The position numbers were made by a program, and so were the translations under genes. Below the pieces are notes generated by a model. It was not told the origin of the DNA and made no database searches. It saw nothing but the letters and a program-made list of their open reading frames with translations. This document shows, piece after piece, positions 46,146 through 56,344 of a stretch of 64,000 nt of DNA (position 1 is its first letter; every line of letters begins with the position of its first letter). This DNA is from Daucus carota subsp. sativus (lineage: Eukaryota; Streptophyta; Magnoliopsida; Apiales; Apiaceae). The stretch lies in assembly GCF_001625215.2 (NCBI RefSeq), contig NC_030387.2, positions 33,379,606-33,443,605 of the forward strand. The letters are read 5' to 3'.

Positions 46146-48225
46146 ATGGCAACTAATATGCTGATAACCGGATTTTGCATAATCACTTTCATCTCAACTC
46201 TGTCTCCAACCCCTACAACTTCCCTGCCTTTCATCGTCTTCCATGGTAATGAAATATACGCGTTAGTGAATGTGATTATGCATACAACAAACACATTTTA
46301 GTAGGTTTTAATGATTTGTGCACTTGTTGAACTTTTTACAGGCATTGCAGATCAATGCAACAGTAAAAGACTCCAGAATTTGACAGCAACTTTAAGTAGC
46401 TTATCTGGTGCTCATGGAGATTGCATGTATGTTTCACTGTATAACTGAAAGGATTCAAATAAATTGTCAGATACTTATTATCAATGCAAACATTTTAATC
46501 ATGTATATGTGGATGCAAAATTCTATACATATTCTCTTTACTGATGCAGCGAGATTGGAAATGGAGTACTAGATTCGTTCTTCATGCCGATTGAGAAGCA
46601 GGTTTGTGGTATCATAAATCTTTTTCGACTGAAACAGATGCAAGGTGATGAATTTGACTTTGTAAATAAGATTTTGTAGATTGAGATCGCCTGTAAGAAG
46701 GTGAAAAACATGAGTAAACTCGCTCAAGGTTACAACTTAGTTGCGGAATCCCAGGTCAGAACACAATTTTTGTACTCAAATAGCCATTCTGCAACCACTG
46801 AGATGTGTACAAAATTCGCAGGGTAACATGGTGGGAAGAGGAGTCATTGAGTTATGTGATGGAGGGCCTCCTGTAAGTACTTTCAATTTTTTGATTAAGA
46901 ATTAATGATTGATCATTATCTTTCAGTAATCATCTTTCATATATCCATATTTACAAGATCAACAGCCTGTGAAAGCAAAAGGAATGATAAATAATTCATC
47001 CAAATCTGTCGTATAATTCTTAGAACATTGCACATATCATATATGGCACTTACAATTTTTTCTTGCCCTTGTGGAAACAGGTGAAGAACTTCATAGCATT
47101 AGCAGGTCCTCATGCTGGAATAGCCTCTCCACCACTCTGTAATGTATGTGCTAAACTCTTTTTTCTTGCTGCACAAAATGTATGCAATACTCGATGAAGA
47201 TTATAACTTTAAATGGGCTTTACCCTTTCTATCATCAAACTGAAAAAGAAAACAAAATTTTCAGAATTATGCGCTGAAGTTTGTGATATGAAGCGTTTTC
47301 TTAAAGTTCGATTATTTCTGCAGGTGACCCGGTCATGTATCATTCAGGCCAGTTTAATCAATCTAGGGGTGTACACTAAGTTTGTCCAGGTTTCGAAATT
47401 AATTCTTTTTATGTGTAGGTAAATTTCACATCTAGTAGTTTTAGCTTATATGTAAGAACTGGGCAGGAACGTTTGGCACCTGCTGGATATATCAGAATCC
47501 CAACTGTGAGTTATAAATTTACATTTGCCGGAAAATAAAAGAACTTTAAACACCATTCAGTCCCAAGAACTAAAAGGGGAAGTACAAAAGCTAAATGTCA
47601 TGAATTTCTCTATCAGGACATCGAGGGTTACAAAGTTGGATGTAAATTTCTGCCAAAACTAAACAATGAAATTGCTGGTCAACGAAACTCAACTTACAAG
47701 GAAAGGTTTTCTAGTTTGCAGAACGTGGTGCTTGTCAAGGCAAGTCTAAACTCACACACCGTCCAAATATTTATGCAACAATTGAAGTGTAACCATTTAT
47801 ACCCTTGTGCTCCCTCTTATTATGCCCCGTCAGTTTGAACAAGATCGCGCATTGGTACCAAGGGAAACATCTTGGTTTGGTCAGTATGAAGATGGATCCT
47901 GGAACAGAATCTTGCCTGTGCAACAGGTAAATGCAAAAAAGCCCCCCCCCCCCCCAATTTTTTTTACCACTTGCATGAAAAACCTGGAAAAAAGTAACTC
48001 AGAAATTGGGAAGGTCCTTGAAGATAACAAAATTTCCATCAAAAGTGAACTTTGGGAATGTAATGGGTGCAGACAAAGCTATATACTGAAGACTGGATTG
48101 GTTTAAGAGCTTTGGACGAGGCTGGAAAAGTGAAATTTGTAAGTGTAACTGGGGATCATCTTCAGTTCTCACTCTCTGATATGCAGAGACACGTAATTCC
48201 TTACTTAATTTCAGTGGAAGAGTAA
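46146..48225 (+). CDS. Palmitoyl-protein thioesterase-like protein
   Basis: Eleven exons: 46146-46245, 46342-46426, 46550-46601, 46680-46754, 46822-46872, 47081-47143, 47334-47399, 47467-47505, 47617-47739, 47834-47926, 48073-48225; 900 nt, 299 residues. A hydrophobic N-terminal signal (MLITGFCIITFISTLS) leads to LPFIVFHGIADQC, the oxyanion strand of PPT1-type alpha/beta hydrolases. The likely triad is S103 (AESQGN), D222 (EQDRALVP) and H278 (TGDHLQFS). Other landmarks are PHAGIASPPLC, NNEIAGQRNSTYKERF and TKLYTEDWIGLRALDEAGK. PPT1 enzymes remove fatty acyl groups from cysteines in lysosome- or vacuole-type compartments. The nucleophile motif is AxSxG rather than the usual GxSxG. Intron 9 is GC-AG; intron 10 has a run of C at about 47943. 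Confidence 0.9.
47740..47833 (+). other. GC-AG intron in the thioesterase gene
   Basis: Donor CTTGTCAAG|GCAAGTCTA, acceptor CCGTCAG|TTTGAAC. It restores the conserved VLVKFEQD join; the nearest GT would delete two conserved residues. Confidence 0.85.
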
Positions 48226-48344
48226 CAACGAAGTAAATTTATACTATACCAGCCGATCTTACACAATGTCTATAAAGTTACACTACAGATGCACACTTGA
48301 AAATTCCCTAAGATGTATTAGTAACATTCTTTGCACACGAGCAT

Positions 48345-48665
48345 GAGTGCATGACTACACATAGAGGAAATTATAAAGTGAATTTGTGTCAGTTGCGAAT
48401 AATCTACATGACTCATTATAGCTAAATTTAAGTGATGCCATAGGCACTGTGCAAGTGTCGATGAACAAAGTTTTCAGTGGACCTAAACATATAATTTCCA
48501 GTAGAGAAAAAAGCTCTCCGTTCCTACGAGGCCAGTTACTTGAACTCAGAGAAGTTACATATTTACGCCAAACACAGCTGGCAAAAATGATCCAAACACC
48601 ACCTACATATGGAGCACCACGTATCCGATTGATCTTAGGTAACTTTACTTGAATCTTGAGGTCGG
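48345..48665 (-). other. Unassigned open frame between convergent genes
   Basis: Between the thioesterase and TRAPPC2 3' ends, the minus strand stays open for about 100 codons (containing RIRGAPYVGGVWIIF and GELFSLLEIICLGPL) without a start near its beginning. The plus strand also has a 67-codon frame here (48449-48652). No family is recognised; it may be a gene fragment or chance. Confidence 0.25.
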
Positions 48666-49142
48666 TTATATTTGTAGATTTCTAATACTGATCCATTCGT
48701 ACGTGTGCAAAGATTTTCCAGTGATTCAATGAATTGCAATACTTCAAATTATAATAAGGAAAAGCATATATATATCTAAGCAGTTGAACATGTAAAAAAT
48801 AATGATACTTTATAACTTAAAATTAGATAAAAAAAATTGAACTGAAAAATAAATATTATTTCAATAAAATTTAACCATGACAATATGGAGAATATGCATG
48901 CCTACCAATATATACTGCTCTTTTAATACCAGCTTCATTGTTTACTATTCAGCGAAAGCAAATATTATTTTGCATCAAAAAGCAAACTATTCTAACTAGA
49001 TTATACGAGAGGCCAACACTTCACAATATCACATAATGAGCCAGAAATGGAGATATTTATTTCATGTCAGAAGAGAATACTGAAGCACTACGCAGCCTCT
49101 ACTTAGGGTAAAGCTCTTTCTCTGGCAGATGACACTCTCAGA

Positions 49143-51645
49143 TCAGAGATATTTTCTTGCAAGAGCTCGAACCTTTGTATTGAAATGGCTGGAGGTAATG
49201 CGTGATCCAGGTAGATACAGTGGATTGAGAAGGATCTGCAAGCAATACGTTAATCAGCAAATGTCATGATGCACAATTCAGATAAACTTACAACAATTTT
49301 CTTTTTTCTCTTCTTTTAACTTAAAACAGTTCTTATTAGTTCAGAATTAAGGTTTAGGTGATGGATTACAGTTACAAAAATAGATATGGTATACAACACA
49401 ATGGATAGTGGTGATTGGTGAAGGTAATCAAGGAATGAACACTGGAAGTAAAAGAACAGAACTTATTGTTATATAATCTACAACAAATAAGGTGTCTCGA
49501 CTCCCCAAGACTTAGGCTGAAAATGGATTCCTTGGAGAGCAGCATCTTTTCCACTGACTCCCGAAATGAAAATGAGAGGGAAAGAAGCTAATATCACTAC
49601 TTTGGCTACTCTGTTTACCTCTAAAACTGAATAAAACAATACTTTAAATGGTGGCCAATCGGTTTTCTGGACCTGGAGTACTTCTAATGAATCCATCCGA
49701 TATTTCCTATTGTTATTACTTCTATTTAATCTACAGAACACCTGATTCTATAATTTCCAATAAAATTGCTATGGCAAGAAGTCAATTTATAAATACATAG
49801 TAATGAACAGTATATCACAAACAGAAAGCAGCTTCCTTATATGTAACGTAGCTATTCTGTTCAAACAATTCTTTGCTAGAGACTTATTAACAGATTGCTT
49901 GATCGGATGCTCCTCATTACAGCATCGTCAGGTTGTTTATTAGAGACTTGTTCCTATACAAGTAGACAGTAATAGGGTACAGTACTGCATTACAGTAGAA
50001 ACTGGAGTACGAGTACCTTTATATAGAGTTCATGAACCTCTTGAAAAAAGCTTCTAATTCCATCATCATTCCGTGGGTCATGAAGCAGCATCAGTCGCGT
50101 ATGTACGGTTTAATTAGTCAAGGAATACATGGTCAAAATCAGCATGCAAAATTGCAAACACATAGTTTTGGCATGATCCAGTGTATAAAATCAAGTGAAC
50201 ATAGTAAGACTTAGAAAGTAAACCGATAGCTGGAAGTGACAGTTTAACCAGATTGAAATACAATAACTAAACTTTATTTTAAATATCACATTCAACTTAT
50301 CTAACTCGGCCAAGCAGCGAAAGCTAGAATGAGAGAAGGTAAGAATGTTCAGCATATCAGAATGCCTTTAATGCTGTTTTTTGTCATATAAAATGAATCT
50401 GACTACCTGATGCTATTTTTTCTGAATAAGATTAATTTATTTAGATTTAGTATGCACTATACATCAACAACTCTTATTTAAGGCATCCTTGTAAAATCAA
50501 TTGTTGCTAGTCATTGAAAAAGTGAGACAAAGCTTATCTCTATATAGGATCATTGCATGCTTATCAATCACTTAAGGACATAATAGGCAGGATATTCCCC
50601 GCCGTCACGTATACTGAAACCACCAAGTCATTAAATCTGTCAATTCCTTTCAAGAACCTGGAAATTTTTGAAGGGAAAGATTGATAAGCCCTTGACAATA
50701 AATGACAGAAACACAGATATATAATTGCATGAAGTGATATAAAAAATTGAGATGAAAATAAAGGAAACCTTCACCATAGCTATATGATCAAGGGGCACCA
50801 ATGAAGCTCTGGTAATCTCAACTGGCTCGGTATGATACAAACAAGAAAAGAAAGGTAATAGACAAGAATCTCACATAGTACTCGTAGTCCATGCGACGTC
50901 CTCGACAATATCCAGTGCTGCATGCAAGATGAACTGGTGCTGTTGCGCAACATCCTCCCTCTTGCAAAGGATATTTCGTAATTACATTAAAATATAATAA
51001 ATGAAGAAATTAAATAAGGCGCATGTGACTGAACTATGATGCCAGCAGGCAGCACTACATAGAAGATAACAAGATGAGCGAATTTCACAAAGCCTCACAT
51101 AGAGGCAATGGATATGTACAGCAGGACATGAGTATAATAACTGTTAAGTGACCAATTCTCCTAAAACCTCGAGGTGTTGGGAGGAGGGCTTACCAGTATC
51201 ATATTCTAACAGTAACTATAAACAAATTTATATGACGAAAGACCAAATGTGGATTTGGCGCAATCCTTTTAGTTACGGCCCTCACAGGTCCTAAAAAATC
51301 AGATGCATAGAGAAAGAGAACATCAAATCTCTCTTCACCGCTAATGTTAATTTAAGAACGCCTTGTCTGGATTCGGAAAAATCGACAAGTAAAACTACAA
51401 CCTTCAACAGCTCAATCCTAACATCTGTCAAATACTTGTGTCAATTAACAAGATATTCCAAATTCAATTCTGTTTGAGTCTAATAATGATGTTCGGCCAG
51501 GAATAAAGGTAAAAATACACAAGAAATGATTGATCAGCATGAATGAAGAAGATATAAGAAAGAAACATACTTTAGGGGCAGCACCGACTTCAGCTTCGTA
51601 GATAGGAATGTCACTCTTGCTAATAATCATAAAGCATGCTGTCAT
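49143..51645 (-). CDS. TRAPPC2: TRAPP complex subunit 2 (sedlin/TRAPPC2)
   Basis: Five exons on the minus strand: 51571-51645, 50875-50960, 50596-50657, 50017-50102, 49143-49235; 402 nt, 133 residues, the usual family length. Landmarks in order: ACFMIISKSDIPIYEAEVG, QQHQFILHAALDIVEDVAW, FNDLVVSVYVTAGNTRLMLL, SFFQEVHELYIKILLNPLYL, and the end TKVRALARKYL. TRAPPC2 has a longin fold and is a core subunit of TRAPP tethering complexes acting in ER-Golgi transport. Intron 3 is an AT-AC intron (listed separately). Intron 1 carries the short repeat at 51142. A small hAT-type MITE lies about 100 bp upstream of the start codon. Confidence 0.92.
50103..50595 (-). other. U12-type AT-AC intron in TRAPPC2
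   Basis: 493 nt. On the minus strand the donor is GGGGA|ATATCCTGCC and the acceptor CCGTAC|ATACGCG. The U12 branch sequence TTCCTTGAC lies 14 nt before the end, a full match to the consensus. The join gives VTAGNTRLMLL in frame. Confidence 0.9.
51142..51211. repeat. Short TGTTA...TAACA repeat, copy 2 (TRAPPC2 intron 1)
   Basis: 70 bases starting TGTTAAGTGACC and ending ATATTCTAACA; near-direct flanks ATAAC/GTAAC. Similar to 45768-45842 in the same orientation. Confidence 0.65.
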
Positions 51646-51749
51646 TGCTGATCAAATCTCTGTATAAAACTCAAATCAAGAAAATTACAGTAATTAAATG
51701 AAGATATGTTATATGTTAATATATATGATTCGCTTAATTAACCTCATAA

Positions 51750-51923
51750 CTCTGTTCTAAAAGTCAATGATTAATCACGATTAATCATTGATTAATCCCT
51801 GTTCCATAGCTCGCCGAACTGATTAAATATCCGATTAATTCCCGACCAATTCAATTAATCCCCGATTAATCCTTGTTCCGTAACTTCACCGACTAAGTCC
51901 GATTCCCGCTTTTTACAACACTG
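51750..51923. mobile_element. hAT-type MITE, 174 bp, in the TRAPPC2 5' region
   Basis: Exact 8-bp duplications CCTCATAA at 51742-51749 and 51924-51931. The right end (reverse complement) reads CAGTGTTGTAAAAAGCGG, nearly the end of the 904-bp hAT element; the left end CTCTGTTCTAAAAGTC is diverged. The interior has repeated GATTAATC/CCGATTAATC motifs. Confidence 0.82.
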
Positions 51924-51931
51924 CCTCATAA

Positions 51932-53064
51932 TCAGAATATTAATTAATCGGGCACTACCAGATCAATGCGAGATTATAGATTCTGTACAGGTTACTCGGA
52001 GACGAGATTCAAACTGATTTGCTAAATACTGCGTCATTTTTTAATCTTTCATACTAATAATTGCAAAAATAAATAAACAATAATAAATTGAAATTTTCGA
52101 AATGTAAATTAGACAGACGCTTTCCGTAGAGAATATTATATGCGCGACAATGACTTAGAAAAATTGGACTTAAACCTGGTTTTTTCCCGATAATTGTAGT
52201 AACCTTTATCTGTTTAGTACACAATATAATTCTTTTCCTGTAATGTTTCTGTGTCATAGCAGGAGGTGTTTAGATGGTGTGCGAGAATAAAATTAGGAAA
52301 TTAGGATAAATGTGAGTGGTCAAATGGGAATGACTTGATATCAGGGGGTGGGTTTTACTTGTTCCTTTAAAAAAATATTGTTCAACCTAAACTTTGCAGA
52401 ACATCCTCCAATATTTTGCCGGTACAACTCTCCTAGGCAGCGAATACAACATAAGGCGGATACAAGATATACTAAATTGACCATCCATTCTATAAAACAA
52501 GCTCAAACAATGCCATGTGAAGATTATCTATATTCTATGTAGCTCCAGAGCTGCCTTTTATGGCATATATCGCCGATACAGTCGCCAACAGAATGCGAAG
52601 AAAACCTTATCTAATTTGCAAATGAAGGGTAGAAAAGGAGACCAAATTATCCTATAATCTCATGAGCCAATTTTTTTTTTTAAATTTTTGCTAAATTAAA
52701 ATTTTATAAAAGGAAGAAAAGAAAACAATTAGAGCAGTTCAACCGAAGGTAGCAAACAAGCTCACCACCAAAAGCAGGACTGCAAGGGCCTAACAATCAT
52801 GTCACCAGGACAAAACTAACCACTAGCTAGTCACTGAGTCTAATATAATATAATCTTACAAATGAGTGGTCGTTTTTAACATGATTTTTAAAGCTATTAC
52901 AAGTAAACAATTTTTCTCACATCATGATCTTCACTTTGCTTAGCAACTGAACAGTAGCAATATCTTTTCCCCTGTTGCCAATTGCCACGAGTAGCATCTC
53001 CAATAGATGTATATTGACGTGGTTTTGTGAATAAAAAAAATTTAAAATGTATGCCTAGTATGTG
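51932..53064. other. Intergenic region TRAPPC2/PDF1A
   Basis: About 1.1 kb with the PDF1A 3' UTR at its right. No gene or complete element is seen. Confidence 0.5.
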
Positions 53065-55033
53065 CTAACGAACGCCAAGCTTGGAGCATCCAGTCGCAAG
53101 GGGTAAATCCAAATTCTCTACAGTCCTAAAAGTTCTTGGGACCATCTTATCAACATAGAGAGTTCCATCTAGGTGATCACATTCATGCTGTAATATGCGG
53201 GCCTGCCAGCCTGATGCATCCACCTTGATGGGCTGGCCGTCTCGATCAAGACCAGTAACTTCAATCTCTAGGTGTCGCTCCACCACAGCTCTGAATCCAT
53301 CAACACTGCAAAGGAAGAAAGGAAGAGGTTGCCCATAGATAAGAGACAAGAAATAGATTATCCATTACAATATTGATGGTGTTCTAAGAAGCAAATTTTA
53401 AATATATGTAGAACTAACACTTATAGCATCTCTATAAGCTTTCGTCTAATCACACAACAATTGACATGATCAACTGATCATTCGATATCACAAAATAAAT
53501 ATAGCTTGTGAATCTTCAACCCAGCAAAAAACCCACTAAAGTATAGGCAGTATTTGTATGGTTCAAAAATTAGTCCCTTAATCGAGAGTCATTCACAAAT
53601 ATTCCTTACCCGTCTATAAAATAGATAAAATAGATGGGGAGTTTATCAGCTTCAGGTAACAACAAAGATTATACCCGCCCTTCACATATGAAAAAAAGGA
53701 AATTAAAATAATTATAAAAAGAAAGTAAAGCATCCTTTGTAGCGCAAAATCCCAATAGTAGCTTAGCTATGTTAAGGAATACACATGCAAAAACAGAACA
53801 GATACAAGCAACATATTTGTGAAGATCATTTATTATTGACAAAAAAATTTACTGTCAAAACCACTTGTTTCTAACCTTAAGCAACCTTCAAAAAACAGTG
53901 CACTTTTGTTGCTTTTCTTTCTAAGCTCTGGGTTGATAATAACCTATATTCAAACGAGGAAATATGACCCAATGTAACATAATTGCATCAAATATTTAAA
54001 TTTGACACTTATGCATACCAAAAGATCAAAAGGTCTTCGATCCTGTTCCTTGATCTCTTCCTTGGGTGCATAACCAATATACTCTTTAGTGTCTTCCAAA
54101 ACAACAATCTGTCAGAAATACAAAGGATCAACCTGCCATTAAACGTTAGGATCACATATAGCACATCAAACTTTCTCAACTGAATTTCCTTACCACCAAC
54201 TAATACTTCACCCTCTTTTTCCTTTGATTTTAAGCGTACTAAGCTACCTTCCACCAATTTAAACCGACAACATTTCAAAGATTGAACTGCCAAACATAGA
54301 TTATCATACTCAAGCCCAGTAAAACTAGCTTGATTTTGCACCACAATACATGTCTTTATATTAAAATCACACACATTTTCGCATACTATAAATTTTATGA
54401 CATATTTACGACTCTCTGATAGAATTTCTCATTTCAAAACTTCCATACAATCTCACATAAAACAATCACCCGTAAACCGACAAATATAAACAGCAATTCA
54501 TAGCATTGTAAAAACATATCAGGCTTCAAAACTTAGCAAAAGCACAGTGCTTAAAGTATTTAAATTTCCGCAATCGACATCCCGAAAATATAGGGAAAGA
54601 ACAAAACCTTTAAGGGAATGCCAATCTGAGGAGCAGCAAGACCAACCCCAGGAGCCTTCCTCATAACTTTGACCATATCATCAATAATCTTCTGGATCCT
54701 ATCCGACCCGATTTCTTCAACAGAAACTTCCCGGGCCGGTTCATGAAGCACCGGGTCACCCGCTTTAACTATATCCGGCATATCGTCCTTCTTATCTTTT
54801 AAACCCAAAAACCAACCCGCCCGAGCCACTGAAGAAGAAGAAGAGTAGCTCTCTTGGCGTCTTATCCCGGGTATTAATGCAACCGGTCTCGGGTTTTTTA
54901 GCGGGTTACGTAATGGGTTCCGGGTATGGGCAAGTGGGTTGACCCGAAGTGACCTGGTAGAGACTGTCTTGAAGCATATTCCGGTAACTGTTGACGGGAA
55001 GAGACGGTGGGTGAGCCTTTGGATACACTCCAT
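53065..55033 (-). CDS. PDF1A: Peptide deformylase 1A, organellar
   Basis: Four exons on the minus strand: 54608-55033, 54019-54108, 53876-53943, 53065-53305; 825 nt, 274 residues, GT-AG introns. All three deformylase motifs are intact: GVGLAAPQ (129-136), EGCLS (191-195, split by intron 3) and HECDH (235-239), giving the metal ligands C193, H235, H239 and the catalytic E236. The first 75 or so residues are rich in Arg, Ser and Pro with almost no acids, as expected for a mitochondrial targeting sequence. The enzyme removes the formyl group from N-terminal fMet of proteins made in organelles. The blocks [20 protein letters not shown] and [19 protein letters not shown] are specific to the plant 1A type. 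High certainty. Confidence 0.95.
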
Positions 55034-56341
55034 TTCGCCTTGGGATTTTCAATTGGACTCAAGTTTGTGTAAAATGTATGGTACTGAGAACCAGGCCTGC
55101 ATATTGATTGGGCTTTTGACTGGATTGTCTCAGTTATGGGCTTTGTTCGACATTGGACTTTAACCCAATGTCTTGGTGAAACCTATTGTTGATGCAAATT
55201 TATGAATGGACCAAAATGAAATGGATTAAAATTTAAATTAATTGAATTATAAGAATATGTTTTAAAGTATTAAAGTTTCGTCTCAATTAACTGAATTATA
55301 AGAATATGTTTTTATGATATATAATATGACCGGTAATTATAATTGTGGAATCGGGACCGACTAATCATCCAAATAATCAAAATACTCTACTGGTTCGATT
55401 TCATGGATCAGATTAATTATAATATGTCTTTAACATTAATATAATAAATTTAGTAAATTAATAGTATTGTATAATTTTAATATATTTGATAAATATGTCA
55501 ATTAATCATTTCATCACTAACTCCACTAAGTAATTCCGATTTCCATATTTTACAAGAACTCGTTCGTGGCGATAAAAATAAACTACTCCTACAAAATTGA
55601 CTTTAGACCAAAAATGACACTGTAGTAATAGATTATTTGACATTTTTGAAAGAAAAAAAATAATAGTTTGACTTTGTGATAGTTTAAAAATAAAGATAGG
55701 AATATTGAGGTAAAGTGTGGGGGGCCGGGGGCTGTAACTTAAAACTAGCGTTACGGGGGTGCATGTGAGGGGGATGGGTTTGCATTAAACCAAACTTCAC
55801 CCGCACGTTCTGACTTTACACTACAACTTTCTTTACAGGTTCGCAGAATCACATTGATCAACTCAAACTCCACACTTATCTTCCCCGATGGCAGAGGGCA
55901 ATCATCTGTTTATTCATGTGCGTATAATACAGATACAATTAAGAAATTAAATAGAATGGTCCGTACATATTTGAAATTCGCTTGTAAATTCATGTTTGCA
56001 GGAACTTGAAAGGATGGCAATTGATCATAAGTTTATATCTTTCTTCTAGTCTTAAGCTGTTCAGGGCGTTAGCTGTGGCCTGTGAGCCTGGTATGAGCTG
56101 TGCCTGTGAACGTTGTTATTGATAAAATATAATTGGAATATAATATGATTCTAGAAGTTCTCTTTCCAATAATCCAGATTTTTGCTCTAAAAAATAATTC
56201 AGATTTTTAATAAAATTGATCCTTTAATATTGCATTGGAGCTTAGAATTAAGAATGCAAAATTATTATGTATGAACATGAATACTAATGTTAAAATACAA
56301 TATAATAATAAGCTTGTTGAAACTCGAGAGATCTGATCGCT
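55034..56341. other. PDF1A upstream region with a possible mini-gene
   Basis: About 1.3 kb. Bases 55320-55560 resemble a decayed hAT-like MITE (CCGATTTCCATATTTTACAAG near the right), without a clear left end. At 55888 an ATG in a more GC-rich setting opens MAEGNHLFIH, then a GT-AG intron (55918-56001) and ELERMAIDHKFISFF with stop at 56049; 25 residues in total. This may be the 5' end of a broken gene or chance. Confidence 0.35.
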
Positions 56342-56344
56342 CAA

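Noticed and set aside
47943-47954. Poly(C) run suggesting a frameshift or assembly error in the thioesterase gene
   Set aside because: It lies inside intron 10, and the exons on both sides join in frame.
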